Below are positions 8,919 through 17,890 of a stretch of DNA of 64,000 nt, in pieces; within the stretch, counting starts at the first letter, position 1, and every line of letters starts with the position of its first letter. The DNA is from Loktanella atrilutea. GTDB lineage: Bacteria; Pseudomonadota; Alphaproteobacteria; Rhodobacterales; Rhodobacteraceae. A program made the translations under genes and the position numbers. The notes beneath the pieces are model-generated. The model ran no database searches, was not told where the DNA came from, and saw nothing but the letters and a program-made list of their open reading frames with translations. The stretch is taken from assembly GCF_900128995.1 (NCBI RefSeq), contig NZ_FQUE01000002.1, positions 479,853 to 543,852 on the forward strand, read 5' to 3'.

Positions 8919-9766
8919 CCGGATCTTCCCTTTCCGCCCGCAACCTGACCGCCGGCTACGGCGACCGGACCGTGCTTCAGTCCCTCGACCTGGATGTCGC
9001 CAAAGGCGGAATCACCGCCATCGTCGGGGCCAACGCCTGCGGCAAGTCCACGCTGCTGCGCACCATGTCGCGCCTGCTGGTCCCCGCGACCGGACAGGTC
9101 CTGCTCAACGGCAAGTCGATCCACCATACGCCGCCCCGCGCGCTAGCACAGCGGTTGGGCCTGCTGCCGCAGTCCCCGACCGCGCCGGACGGCATGACCG
9201 TGGCCGACCTCGTGTCGCGCGGTCGCCATCCGCATCATGGAATGCTGTCGCGCTGGACAGCCGCGGACGATGCCGCGGTCGCGCGCGCAATGACGGTAAC
9301 CGGCACGGCCGATCTGGCAGAGCGCGAAATCGACGCCCTGTCCGGCGGGCAGCGGCAGCGGGTCTGGATCGCCATGGCACTGGCCCAGCAGACCGATGTG
9401 CTGCTGCTGGACGAGCCGACGACCTTCCTCGACATCGCGCACCAGATCGAGGTGCTGGATCTGCTGGTTGACCTCAACCGTGCCGACGGTACGACCATCG
9501 TCATGGTGCTGCACGACCTGAACCTCGCCGCGCGCTATGCGGACCGCATCCTGGCGCTGGCGCAGGGGCACCTGCATGCCGCCGGCACGCCAGAGGACGT
9601 CCTGACCAGCGACACGGTGCGCCATGTCTTCGGTCTGGCATGCCAGATCATCACCGACCCGGTGTCCGGAAAACCGATGATGCTGCCCCGCAGCCGTCAC
9701 GACCGGACCGCACCGCGCGTCATGAAACCCCTTCGATCAGTTCCCACGAAAGCGAGCCCGACATGA
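8915..9766 (+). CDS. Iron-siderophore ABC transporter ATP-binding protein (FepC/FhuC class)
   Basis: 283-residue ATPase that drives the two FecCD permeases. Walker A is GANACGKST (about 34-42), the Q-loop is LLPQSP, the ABC signature is LSGGQRQR (about 141-148), Walker B is VLLLDEPTTFLD, and the switch histidine sits in MVLHDLN. The ISxxYG-type spacing and the C-terminal ALAQGHLHAAGTPEDVL tail are typical of the iron-chelate subfamily. The gene overlaps its neighbours by 4 bp on both sides, so the import system and the following exbB are probably one transcript. Confidence 0.93.
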   Translation: MTGSSLSARNLTAGYGDRTVLQSLDLDVAKGGITAIVGANACGKSTLLRTMSRLLVPATGQVLLNGKSIHHTPPRALAQRLGLLPQSPTAPDGMTVADLVSRGRHPHHGMLSRWTAADDAAVARAMTVTGTADLAEREIDALSGGQRQRVWIAMALAQQTDVLLLDEPTTFLDIAHQIEVLDLLVDLNRADGTTIVMVLHDLNLAARYADRILALAQGHLHAAGTPEDVLTSDTVRHVFGLACQIITDPVSGKPMMLPRSRHDRTAPRVMKPLRSVPTKASPT

Positions 9767-10425
9767 CCCTCCTCGACACGACCATCGCCGCCCTGCAGGA
9801 TCTCATGGCGATCGGCGGCCCGGCGATCATCGTCATCGCGGCGCTCTCCGTCGCCACCCTCGCCATCATCCTGTGGAAGGTCTACCGCCTCGTCCGCCTC
9901 GGGGCCTGGGCCGGCGGCCGCACGCGACGGGCGGTGCAGCTGTGGCAGGATCATGACGATCGCGCGGCCGTTGCGTTGCTGCAATCCTCCCGGTCCCTGC
10001 GTGCACGCGTCGCCCTGACCGCCATGCGCGCATCCTGCCACGATGATCGCGACGACGCCGCCGCGCGCGAGGAAACCGCCCGTGTCGCACGCGGATCGCT
10101 GGAGCAGGCGCGCAGCGGCCTGCGCGCGCTCGAACTCATCTCCACCATCGCACCCTTGCTGGGACTGCTGGGCACGGTCCTTGGCATGATCGGCGCCTTT
10201 CAGGCGCTGCAACAGTCCGGCGTCCGCGCCGACCCGGCCGCACTGGCCGGCGGCATCTGGGAGGCTCTGCTGACAACAGCTGCAGGGATGGGCGTCGCCA
10301 TCCCCGCGTCCGTGGCGTTGACCTGGTTCGAAAGCGTCGTCGACCGTCTGCGGTTCGACATGGAGGATACGGCGTCGCGGATCTTTCTGCGCAGACCTGA
10401 TACCGCGGTCGCCGCGGCCGCCTGA
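9763..10425 (+). CDS. exbB: ExbB-type proton channel subunit of the TonB energy-transducing complex
   Basis: 220-residue MotA/TolQ/ExbB family protein with three hydrophobic segments: about 20-40, then the pair 125-150 and 170-195. The family block LELISTIAPLLGLLGTVLGMIGAFQ is present, followed by GIWEALLTTAAGMGVAIPA. With ExbD it uses the proton gradient to energise TonB. The start at 9763 overlaps the ATPase stop in ATGA; an in-frame start at 9640 would lie deep inside the ATPase gene. The stop is directly followed by the ATG of the first exbD. TolQ is the alternative, but the siderophore context favours ExbB. Confidence 0.9.
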   Translation: MTLLDTTIAALQDLMAIGGPAIIVIAALSVATLAIILWKVYRLVRLGAWAGGRTRRAVQLWQDHDDRAAVALLQSSRSLRARVALTAMRASCHDDRDDAAAREETARVARGSLEQARSGLRALELISTIAPLLGLLGTVLGMIGAFQALQQSGVRADPAALAGGIWEALLTTAAGMGVAIPASVALTWFESVVDRLRFDMEDTASRIFLRRPDTAVAAAA

Positions 10426-10809
10426 ATGTTCACCTTCGACACCCCCCGCCCGCGCCGCAAGCCAAGCCTCACGCCGATGATCGACGTGGTGTTCCTGCTG
10501 CTGGTGTTCTTCATGCTTGCCGCCCGTTTCGGGATGGACACGGCCCTGCCCCTGATCGCCGCCGGATCGGGAGAGGCCTATTCCGGCCCACCGCGTCTGG
10601 TCGACGTCGCCCCCGACGGTCTGGCGCTGAACGGCGTCTCCATGCCGCTCGATGCTTTGGTCGCACGACTGGACACGATGACCGAGGCCCCCACGGACAT
10701 GATCGTCCTGCGGCCCGCGGCGGACACCGACCTGCAGCGCGCCGTCGATGTGATGCTGGCGATGAACGCGGCGGGCCATGCCCGCGTCGTGATGGTCGCG
10801 GCGCCATGA
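10426..10809 (+). CDS. exbD: ExbD-type biopolymer transport protein, catalytic-Asp paralogue
   Basis: 127-residue ExbD/TolR family protein: a short cytoplasmic tail (RPRRKPSLTP), a single transmembrane helix starting PMIDVVFLLLVFFM (about 17-35), and a periplasmic domain. The membrane aspartate that carries protons in the family is Asp20. It starts immediately after the exbB stop and overlaps the next gene by 4 bp. The next gene is a paralogue in which this Asp is Asn, so this copy is expected to provide the proton-binding carboxylate. Confidence 0.9.
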   Translation: MFTFDTPRPRRKPSLTPMIDVVFLLLVFFMLAARFGMDTALPLIAAGSGEAYSGPPRLVDVAPDGLALNGVSMPLDALVARLDTMTEAPTDMIVLRPAADTDLQRAVDVMLAMNAAGHARVVMVAAP

Positions 10810-11183
10810 CCTTCGACATGCCGCCCCGGCGCACACCGCCCGAAAGCATCGTGCCGATGATCAACGTCGTCTTCCTGCTGCTGATCTTCTTCCTGATGAC
10901 GGCGCAGATCACGCCGCCCGAACCGGTAGAGGTCACGCCGCCCGTCGCCACCATGGACGACCCGAGCGACGGCGACCTGACGCTGTTCATCTCCGCCGAC
11001 GGCACGCCGGCCTACGACACGGCACAGGGCGATGCGGCACTGGCGGCGCTCTTCGCGGCACAACCGGCCGCCTTGACCATCAAGGCCGACGCCGCGGTGC
11101 CCGCCTCGACGGTCGCCGCCCTGCTGCCCCGCCTTGCGGCGGCCGGCTTTGACGCCATTACACTCGTCACGGCAGCACCATGA
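10806..11183 (+). CDS. ExbD-type protein, paralogue with Asn in place of the membrane Asp
   Basis: 125 residues, same architecture as the preceding ExbD: basic/proline tail, one transmembrane helix, periplasmic domain of about 85 residues. The helix reads PMINVVFLLLIFFLM, so the family's proton-carrying Asp is Asn20. Everything else (PM-N-VVFLLL, periplasmic hydrophobic pattern, length) is well kept, which argues against decay. ExbD works as a dimer in the ExbB pentamer, so a D/N heterodimer is the natural inference. Tandem exbD genes are known in several proteobacteria. It overlaps tonB by 4 bp. Confidence 0.88.
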   Translation: MTFDMPPRRTPPESIVPMINVVFLLLIFFLMTAQITPPEPVEVTPPVATMDDPSDGDLTLFISADGTPAYDTAQGDAALAALFAAQPAALTIKADAAVPASTVAALLPRLAAAGFDAITLVTAAP

Positions 11184-12052
11184 GGCGCCCTGCCGAATGG
11201 CTGGTCTTCGGCTCCTTGGCTGTTGCGCTGCACCTCGGCGCGCTGGCGGCCTATCGCCAGGAACCGAAGGATGGGGCGACCTCCACCGGTGACGGGGGAG
11301 AGGCGATGGTATCCCTTGAAGCGGCCAGCGCCACAGTGATCGACATGGTCGCGGAATGGGACCGCCCGCCAGAGGTGACGGTCTCAGCCCCGCCATCCAT
11401 GCCCGCGGCCCCGTCTGCCCCTCCGATGACGGCAGAGGCTCCGCCGATGGCGGCCCCACCGGACATGTCCACCCCCGACATCGCAAGCCCCGCCCTGCCG
11501 GTCGCACCTCAGGCCCCGCCGCCGGAACCCCTGCCGGAGGCCGTCACCGCCGCGCCGAGCTTTGCCCCGCAGGCGTCGCTGCGTCCCGTGAACCGGCCAG
11601 CGCGGCCAACGCCGCAGCCTGCGCGTCAGGCGCCCCCCGCACCCGCACCGCAGCAGGCGGCACCCCGTCCGGCTGCGCCGGCGCAACGCGCTGCGGGTCA
11701 GGGCAGTGGTGCTGCAGCCGGCACCGCAGGCACCAGCCCGGCGCCGACGGCCAGCGCGGCACAGGTCCAAAGCCTGATGGCCCGCTGGGGCGGCGAAATC
11801 AGATCCCGGATCGAACGGCGCAAGTCCTATCCCCGCGCCGCCGGCGGCGCCTCCGGCACCGTGCAGGTCGCGATCCGTGTGGGGGCGGACGGGCAACTTC
11901 GGGGCCTTGGCATTGCGGGATCCTCCGGCAACGCGGCCCTCGATCAGGCGGCCCTGACCGCGGTGCAGCGGGCGGGGCGGTTCCCCGCAGCGCCCGCCGG
12001 CATCGGCGGGGGGGCGCACAGCTTCACCCTGCCGATGGCCTTCAACCGTTAA
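11180..12052 (+). CDS. tonB: TonB energy-transducer protein
   Basis: 290 residues. The N-terminal membrane anchor (about 7-24, EWLVFGSLAVALHLGAL) includes the conserved His seen in TonB anchors. A periplasm-spanning Pro/Ala-rich linker follows (about 70-185), then a C-terminal TonB domain with RIERRKSYPRAAGGASGTV, the VxIRVGADGQL strand and LDQAALTAVQRAGRFPAAP. It couples ExbB/ExbD to the receptor encoded at the start of the cluster. It is the last plus-strand gene and overlaps the end of the convergent siderophore-interacting protein gene by about 4 bp. Confidence 0.9.
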   Translation: MRRPAEWLVFGSLAVALHLGALAAYRQEPKDGATSTGDGGEAMVSLEAASATVIDMVAEWDRPPEVTVSAPPSMPAAPSAPPMTAEAPPMAAPPDMSTPDIASPALPVAPQAPPPEPLPEAVTAAPSFAPQASLRPVNRPARPTPQPARQAPPAPAPQQAAPRPAAPAQRAAGQGSGAAAGTAGTSPAPTASAAQVQSLMARWGGEIRSRIERRKSYPRAAGGASGTVQVAIRVGADGQLRGLGIAGSSGNAALDQAALTAVQRAGRFPAAPAGIGGGAHSFTLPMAFNR

Positions 12053-13107
12053 AGCTGGCGCGTCCAGTAGTAGGAGATGTAGCTGCGGTCGCGGGTCAGC
12101 CCCAGCGCCTTGAAATGCGCCTTGGCCTGACGGATCGTCGCCTGTTCCGCAGCGATCCAGACGAATGTGTCCGGCAACAGGCTGTCCACGCGTCGCAGCC
12201 ACGACCACAGGTCGCTGTCCGGTCCCCGCACGATCCAGTCAAGCGACATGCCGGACGGCATGGCCAGTGCCACGATGTCCGCCGGATCGCCCACCTCGAT
12301 CACCGCGCGACCGCGCAGGTGCCGCGGAGCCTGCTCCAGAATGCTGCGGATCGCGGGCAAGGCCGTCTCGTCACCGGCGATGAGCAGGTCGTCCGTGACC
12401 GGATGGTCGCCGCTGCCTGGCCCCATGACCCCCACGACCTCTCCACCCACGAGGCTCTGCGCCCATGTCGTCGTGCGGCCGCCGTCGTGGATGAAAATGT
12501 CGAAGCTGAATGTGCCCTGCGCGGGATCGCGCGTGACGAAGGTATAGGGCGCCCGGTGCAGGGCATCGGCGTCTGCAGGCCAGACCGTGCGCATCCGGTC
12601 GTTCAGCATGGGCCAGACAGGGGCGCGGCCCCCCGGCGGCAACAACAGCGAAAAGTGCATCCCACCCACGCACAACGCCGCGACATCGTCGCACGCCATA
12701 TGGACCCGGATGAAATGCGCACCGACCCGGTCCGTGCTCCGGACCGTTGCCAGATGAAAGTTTGGCGGACGATGACTGGCAGGCGCCGGACCGGTCCACG
12801 CCAGCCTGCCGCTAATGTCGGGCATGACGTGATCGAGCAGGTAGATGACGCTTTCCCGGGCCTGATGCAGCATCACCTCCGTCGGCGCCGTGATACGGAC
12901 GTCAAAGCGGTCGTCTACGGCATGGATCGCCACACGGGCATCGCCCCGCATCAGGTCGAGGCCGTGGGGCCCGCGCGTGACCGGCAGCCCGTATTCGATC
13001 ACGTGATCATGGATGTGGTTCAGCAACCGGGCGGGCAACGGACCATCGTGACGGGTCTCGGTCGTCAGGATCACCGGGGCCGATGCGGGATGAAAGGCAG
13101 ATGTCAT
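12049..13107 (-). CDS. Siderophore-interacting FAD protein (ferric-siderophore reductase, ViuB/SIP family)
   Basis: 352-residue cytoplasmic flavoprotein expected to reduce ferric siderophore and release iron after import. The N-terminal about 110 residues are an extra DUF2218-like domain (HDHVIEYGLPVTRGPHGLDL, then ESVIYLLDHVMPDI). Next comes the FAD-binding domain with VGAHFIRVHMACDDV and YTFVTRDPAQGTFSFDIFIHD. The C-terminal NAD(P)H domain has LLIAGDETALPAIRSIL and ends with YISYYW. The start at 13107 has a strong GAGGA 7 bp upstream. It is second in the minus-strand operon, 31 bp after the ABC exporter. Confidence 0.88.
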   Translation of the reverse strand: MTSAFHPASAPVILTTETRHDGPLPARLLNHIHDHVIEYGLPVTRGPHGLDLMRGDARVAIHAVDDRFDVRITAPTEVMLHQARESVIYLLDHVMPDISGRLAWTGPAPASHRPPNFHLATVRSTDRVGAHFIRVHMACDDVAALCVGGMHFSLLLPPGGRAPVWPMLNDRMRTVWPADADALHRAPYTFVTRDPAQGTFSFDIFIHDGGRTTTWAQSLVGGEVVGVMGPGSGDHPVTDDLLIAGDETALPAIRSILEQAPRHLRGRAVIEVGDPADIVALAMPSGMSLDWIVRGPDSDLWSWLRRVDSLLPDTFVWIAAEQATIRQAKAHFKALGLTRDRSYISYYWTRQL

Positions 13108-13138
13108 GGGATGATCCTCGAGCGTTGTCCTGACACCG

Positions 13139-14842
13139 TCATGCGGCGGCCAGCCGGGCGTAGTGGCCTTCGGCATGGATCAGGTCGGCATGGCGACCGG
13201 TCTCGACGATCCGCCCCTCGACCATCACGGCGATGCGGTCGGCATTGCGGATCGTGCCAAGGCGATGGGCGATCACCAGCGACGTGCGGCCGACCGACAG
13301 CGCTTCCAATGCCGCCTGAATCTGGCGCTCGGTCTCGGTGTCGAGGGCCGAGGTCGCCTCGTCCAGAATCAGGATCGGCGGGTTCTTCAGGAAAGCGCGC
13401 GCGATGGCGACGCGCTGCTTCTGACCACCCGACAGGGTCACACCGCGTTCGCCGACGATCGTATTAAGTCCCTCGGGAAGGCCCGCGATCATGGACGACA
13501 GCTGTGCCTGCGCCGCCGCCTGTCGGATGTCATCCTCGGTCGCGTCAAACCGACCGTAGGCGATGTTCTCGCGCAGGGTGCCACCGAAGAGGAAGACATC
13601 CTGACTGACGATGCCCACCTGCCGCCGCAGGCTTTGCAGCGTCATGTCGCGAATGTCGATGCCGTCGATCAGGATGCGCCCGGCCTGCGGGTCGTAGAAC
13701 CGCGGCACCAGCGCCAGCAGCGACGTCTTGCCCGCACCCGACGGACCGACGAAGGCCAGCGTCTCGCCCGGCGCCACGGTGACAGAGATGTCCTGCAGCA
13801 CCGCCCGGTCCGGCGCGTAGGCAAAGCCCACGCCGTCGAACGTGATCGACCCTTTCAGATCCGGCGCCGGCCGGGCGTCGGGACGGTCCGCGATATCCGG
13901 CGCCGTGGCCAGCAGATCGAGGTAGCGGCGGAATCCCGCGATGCCCCGCGGATAAAGCTCGATCACCGCGGCGATCTTGTCGATGGGACGAAAGAACACG
14001 CCGACCAGAAGCAGGAACGCGACGAAGCCGCCGGTCGTCAGATCGCCGCGGAGCACGAAGACCGCACCAGCGACCATGACCACGATCTGGATCATTCGCA
14101 TCCCCATGTAGTTCAGCGAGGCAGAGGCCGCCATCGTGCGGTAGGCCAGCAGCTTGGTGTCGCGGTAGCGGGCATTGTCGCGGGCAAAAAGCTGCTTCTC
14201 GTGCTCCTCGTTGGCAAAGGCCTGCACGACGCGCATGCCGCCGACGTTCTCCTCCAGCCTTACGTTGAAATCGGCGACACGGGCATAGATCGCCTGCCAC
14301 GCGCTGGTCATGCGGCCGCCGAAGATCGTGACGATCGCCACGCTGGCGGGCACGATGGCCGCGGTGATCAGGGCCAGATCGGTGTTGATCGTCATCATCA
14401 GCAGAAAGGCCCCGACGAAGGTCATCACCGCGATAAACAGATCTTCCGGTCCATGGTGCGCGACCTCTCCGATCTCCTCCAGATCACGGGTGACCCGGGC
14501 GACCAGCTTCCCGGTCCGCACCTTGTCGAAATAGGCGAAGGACAGCCGCTGCAGATGCTCGAACGCGCGGCGGCGCATCTCCGTCTCGATATTGATGCCC
14601 AGCTTGTGGCCCCAGTAGATGACCACGGCCATCAGGCCCGTATTGACCAGATAGACGGCCAGCAGGGCGACGGACACGAGGATCGTCAGCCACAGATCAC
14701 CACGCGGCAGCAGCACGTCGATGAAGCCCTTGATTGCCAGCGGAAAGGCAAGCTCCAGCAATCCCGACAGCACGGCGCAGCCGAAATCGAGCCAGAACAG
14801 ACCCGCCCAGGGGCGGTAGTAGGCATAGAACTGGCGCAACAT
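13139..14842 (-). CDS. ABC exporter-fold transporter, fused membrane and ATPase domains, iron-cluster associated
   Basis: 567 residues in MsbA/IrtAB-like order: six transmembrane segments (about 1-300), then a nucleotide-binding domain with Walker A GPSGAGKTS, signature LSGGQKQR, Walker B ILILDEATSALD and switch His in IAHRLGTI. The start at 14842 has GAGGA about 9 bp upstream; an in-frame start at 14917 lacks one. It is first in an operon with a siderophore-interacting reductase and has an iron-box-like palindrome in its leader. Options are siderophore export, or import by an exporter-fold pump as in mycobacterial IrtAB, where a SIP-type domain is part of the transporter. A half-size homodimer is expected. 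Confidence 0.85.
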   Translation of the reverse strand: MLRQFYAYYRPWAGLFWLDFGCAVLSGLLELAFPLAIKGFIDVLLPRGDLWLTILVSVALLAVYLVNTGLMAVVIYWGHKLGINIETEMRRRAFEHLQRLSFAYFDKVRTGKLVARVTRDLEEIGEVAHHGPEDLFIAVMTFVGAFLLMMTINTDLALITAAIVPASVAIVTIFGGRMTSAWQAIYARVADFNVRLEENVGGMRVVQAFANEEHEKQLFARDNARYRDTKLLAYRTMAASASLNYMGMRMIQIVVMVAGAVFVLRGDLTTGGFVAFLLLVGVFFRPIDKIAAVIELYPRGIAGFRRYLDLLATAPDIADRPDARPAPDLKGSITFDGVGFAYAPDRAVLQDISVTVAPGETLAFVGPSGAGKTSLLALVPRFYDPQAGRILIDGIDIRDMTLQSLRRQVGIVSQDVFLFGGTLRENIAYGRFDATEDDIRQAAAQAQLSSMIAGLPEGLNTIVGERGVTLSGGQKQRVAIARAFLKNPPILILDEATSALDTETERQIQAALEALSVGRTSLVIAHRLGTIRNADRIAVMVEGRIVETGRHADLIHAEGHYARLAAA

Positions 14843-14947
14843 CTGCGATCCGTCCTCGTCTGCGAGGACTGGATCGACCGCCCCGACACATGGCTTGAGG
14901 AACGCGCCATCCGCCACACGGCGACGCGTATCCCTGCCCAGCAGTAT

Positions 14948-14965
14948 CAGACTATTATAGTCAGG
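14948..14965 (-). promoter_or_regulatory. Candidate iron-responsive operator of the ABC exporter/SIP operon
   Basis: On the minus strand this reads CCTGACTATAATAGTCTG, an inverted repeat GACTAT-A-ATAGTC with flanking CC/TG. It lies 106-123 bp before the exporter start. The CCTGACTA core matches the element before the TonB receptor at 3628. Two iron genes transcribed from distant promoters sharing this element is the evidence for a common iron regulator; which protein binds is inference. Confidence 0.5.
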
Positions 14966-15042
14966 AATAGCGCGGAAATCGCAGAAGCATCAAAAGATGC
15001 AGGAATATCCTCTGCCGCCCCGCCTCCGCGGTCGCTCTGCGC

Positions 15043-16005
15043 CTACCCCTCGTTCTCCGGAAAGAAGCAGGCCGCCGTATGCGCGCCTGTCCCCAGTTCC
15101 GGACGCTCTGCCCGGCACTTAGGCTGGGCCTTCCAGCAGCGCGGGGCAAAGGGGCAGCCGTCCGGCACGGACAGGGGCGAGGGCAATTCGCCTTCCAGCT
15201 TGATGCGTTTCTTGTCCTTGGTCGGATCCGCCTGCGGCGTCGCGGACAGCAGCGCCACGGTATAGGGATGCTTTGGCGCGGCGAACAGCGCGTCCTTCGG
15301 CCCCTTCTCGACCGCGCGACCCAGATACATCACGATCAGCTCGTCCGCCACGTGGCGCACGACGCCCAGATCGTGGCTGATGAACAGATAGGCCAGTTGC
15401 AGCCGGTCCTGTAGCCCCAGCAGCAGGTTCAGGATCGCACTCTGGATCGACAGGTCCAGCGCCGACACCGGCTCGTCCAGCACCAGCACCTTGGGGTCGA
15501 GCATCAGCGCGCGAGCGACCGCAATCCGCTGTCGCTGCCCGCCGGAAAACATATGCGGGTAGCGGTCGAAATGTTCGGGCCGCAAGCCCACGAGCTTGAG
15601 CATGTCGCGCGCCTTGGCTTCACGCTCCGCCTTCGGCATCGTCGTGTTGATGACCAGAGGTTCCATCAGGATGGTGCCGATGCGCTGGCGCGGGTTCAGT
15701 GATCCGTAGGGGTCTTGGAAGACGATCTGGACGTCCTTGCGCTGGTCGGCCCAGTTCTCCGGCAGCACGTCCTTGCCGTCGAGGGTCAGGGTGCCCTTCG
15801 TCGGCTCCTCGATCATCGCGACCATCCGCGCGAGGGTTGACTTGCCACAGCCGCTTTCGCCCACGACGGCCAGCGTCTTGCCGGGCACCACCTGAAAGTC
15901 GAGTCCGCCCACGGCCTTCAGGACGCGGGATTTCTTCAGGAAACCGCCGCTGACGTCGTAATGTCGTTCCAGCGCCTTGGCCTGCATCACCGGGGTATCG
16001 GTCAT
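15043..16005 (-). CDS. Dipeptide/oligopeptide ABC transporter ATP-binding protein (DppF/OppF class)
   Basis: 320-residue ATPase. Walker A GESGCGKST, the Q-loop IVFQDPYGSLNPRQRIG, signature FSGGQRQR, Walker B VLVLDEPVSALD and the C-terminal oligo_HPY region with cysteines (CPFAPRCWKAQPKCRAERPEL) are all present; that region binds an iron-sulfur cluster in some DppF proteins. The start at 16005 has AAAGGA 8 bp upstream and overlaps the preceding ATPase gene by 4 bp; a longer frame to 16134 is inside that gene. Last gene of the dpp-like operon. Confidence 0.9.
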   Translation of the reverse strand: MTDTPVMQAKALERHYDVSGGFLKKSRVLKAVGGLDFQVVPGKTLAVVGESGCGKSTLARMVAMIEEPTKGTLTLDGKDVLPENWADQRKDVQIVFQDPYGSLNPRQRIGTILMEPLVINTTMPKAEREAKARDMLKLVGLRPEHFDRYPHMFSGGQRQRIAVARALMLDPKVLVLDEPVSALDLSIQSAILNLLLGLQDRLQLAYLFISHDLGVVRHVADELIVMYLGRAVEKGPKDALFAAPKHPYTVALLSATPQADPTKDKKRIKLEGELPSPLSVPDGCPFAPRCWKAQPKCRAERPELGTGAHTAACFFPENEG

Positions 16006-16979
16006 GATGCAATCCTTTCGTCGGTATTCAGCGGATAGAAACAGCGTGCATAACCCAGGTCCGGTCCAAGCACCGGCGGCGGCGTCGACTTGCACCGCGC
16101 ATCGGCGAACTTGCACCGGGGCGAGAAGAGGCATCCCGCCGGCCGGTCGAACTGCCCCGGCACGACGCCGGGAATGGTCGGCAGCAGACGTTCCGTCGCC
16201 CGTTCCGGCAGCGCGTCCAGCAGCGCCGCCGTATAGGGGTGGTGCGGGGTCGAGAACAGGTCGACGACGGACTGTTCCTCGACCTTCTGACCCGCGTATT
16301 GCACGCTGACCCGCTCCGCCGTTTCGGCCACCACGCCCATGTCATGGGTGATCAGCACCAGCCCCATGCCGCTTTCGTCGCGCAGAAACGCCAACAGATC
16401 AAGGATCTGGGCCTGAATTGTCACGTCAAGCGCCGTCGTCGGCTCGTCCGCGATCAGCAGCTTGGGTTTGCAGGCGATGGCCATGGCGATCATCACACGC
16501 TGGTTCATGCCCCCCGACAGCTGGTGCGGAAAGGCCGACAGCCGCTTCTCCGGGTCGGGGATGCCCACCTGCTCGAACAGTTCGACCGCCCGGGCGTGAC
16601 GCGCGCGCCGGTCCATGCCAAGGTGGAAGCGCAGTGCCTCCTTGATCTGCCAGCCGACGGTGAAACAGGGGTTCAGCGAAGACATCGGCTCCTGAAAGAT
16701 CATCGCAAGATCCTTGCCGATGATGCGGCGGCGAGCGCGGTTGTCGATGCGCAGCAGGTCGTGGCCGTCGAAGGTGATCTCGTCCGCCGTGACCTTGGCG
16801 GTCCAGGGCAGCAGGCCCATCACCGCCAGCATGGACACCGACTTGCCCGACCCGCTTTCGCCGACGATGGCCAGGATTTCCCCGGTGTCGACGTCCTGAT
16901 CGACGCTGTCGACGGCCCGGAACCGGCCCGATGCGGTGGCGAATTCGACGGTGAGGTTGCGGATGCGCAGCAATGCCAT
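16002..16979 (-). CDS. Dipeptide/oligopeptide ABC transporter ATP-binding protein (DppD/OppD class)
   Basis: 325-residue ATPase that pairs with the DppF-like subunit. Walker [11 protein letters not shown]-loop [17 protein letters not shown], signature LSGGMNQR, Walker [13 protein letters not shown], switch His in LITHDMGV, and the C-terminal oligo_HPY block with [14 protein letters not shown]. Four base pairs separate its start from the upstream permease stop, and it overlaps the next ATPase gene by 4 bp. Normal length and motifs. Confidence 0.9.
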   Translation of the reverse strand: MALLRIRNLTVEFATASGRFRAVDSVDQDVDTGEILAIVGESGSGKSVSMLAVMGLLPWTAKVTADEITFDGHDLLRIDNRARRRIIGKDLAMIFQEPMSSLNPCFTVGWQIKEALRFHLGMDRRARHARAVELFEQVGIPDPEKRLSAFPHQLSGGMNQRVMIAMAIACKPKLLIADEPTTALDVTIQAQILDLLAFLRDESGMGLVLITHDMGVVAETAERVSVQYAGQKVEEQSVVDLFSTPHHPYTAALLDALPERATERLLPTIPGVVPGQFDRPAGCLFSPRCKFADARCKSTPPPVLGPDLGYARCFYPLNTDERIAS

Positions 16980-16983
16980 CAGC

Positions 16984-17889
16984 TCAGCTCCGTTTCAGTT
17001 TGGGGTCGAGGGCGTCGCGCAGGCCGTCCCCCATCAGGTTGATCGCAAGCACGGTCACGAGGATCGCGATGCCCGGAAAGGTGACGACCCACCAGGCGCG
17101 CAGGATGAACTCGCGCGCCTCGGCCAGCATGGTGCCCCATTCCGGCGTCGGCGGCTGCGCCCCCATGCCGAGGAAGCCGAGCGCCGCCGCGTCGAGGATC
17201 GCGGTCGAGAACGACAGCGCCGCCTGCACGATGATCGGCGCAAGGCAGTTCGGCAGCACGGTGACGAACATCAGCCGCCACAGCCCTGCCCCGGCCACCC
17301 GGGCCGAGGTGACGTAATCCTTCTGCCGTTCCGAGATCACGCTGGCCCGGGTCAGCCGGACGTAGTGCGGCTGCAGCACGATCGCGATGGCGATCATCGC
17401 GTTGATCAGCGACGGCCCGAGGATCGCGACCAGCACCAGCGCCAGCAGCAGCGACGGGAAGGCGAGGATGATGTCCATGATCCGCATGACGATCCCGTCG
17501 AGCCACTTTGGCGCGAAGCCCGCCAGCAAACCGATCAGGATGCCCCCCGTCGCGGCGACGGTGACGACCACGATGCCCACGAAGAACGAGAACCGCGCGC
17601 CGACGATCAGCCGCGACAGCATGTCCCGTCCCAGCGGATCGGTGCCCAGGATGAACCGCCAGTCGCCGCCCTCCTGCCAGACGGGCGGCACCAGCGTGTC
17701 GCTGCGGAACTGGGCAGTGGCGTCGTGCGGCGCGATCCACGGGCCGAAGACGGCGAGGATCGCGAAGACGACGAAGATCCACAACCCGATGACGGCGCCA
17801 CGGTTCTCCCGGAAATAGAACCAGAACTCGCGCAGGCGGCCCGGGCGTTCGTGAACCATCTCGGCTTCGGCAGAGAGTGCTTCATCCAT
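16984..17889 (-). CDS. Dipeptide/oligopeptide ABC transporter permease (DppC class)
   Basis: 301-residue inner-membrane permease. The N-terminal OppC_N segment (ENRGAVIGLWIFVVFAILAVFGPWIAPHD) is followed by a periplasmic loop with LGTDPLGRDMLSRLIVGARFS, then the BPD_transp_1 domain with the coupling EAA region (YVTSARVAGAGLWRLMFVTVLPN) and FLGMGAQPPTPEWGTMLAEAR, a hallmark of DppC. About six transmembrane segments. It starts 1 bp after the DppB-like stop. Confidence 0.92.
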   Translation of the reverse strand: MDEALSAEAEMVHERPGRLREFWFYFRENRGAVIGLWIFVVFAILAVFGPWIAPHDATAQFRSDTLVPPVWQEGGDWRFILGTDPLGRDMLSRLIVGARFSFFVGIVVVTVAATGGILIGLLAGFAPKWLDGIVMRIMDIILAFPSLLLALVLVAILGPSLINAMIAIAIVLQPHYVRLTRASVISERQKDYVTSARVAGAGLWRLMFVTVLPNCLAPIIVQAALSFSTAILDAAALGFLGMGAQPPTPEWGTMLAEAREFILRAWWVVTFPGIAILVTVLAINLMGDGLRDALDPKLKRS

Positions 17890-17890
17890 C

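Noticed and set aside
11356..15265. Long plus-strand open frames opposite the SIP and ABC exporter genes
   Set aside because: Antisense shadows of GC-rich genes; low-complexity Arg/Gln/His-rich translations with no domains.
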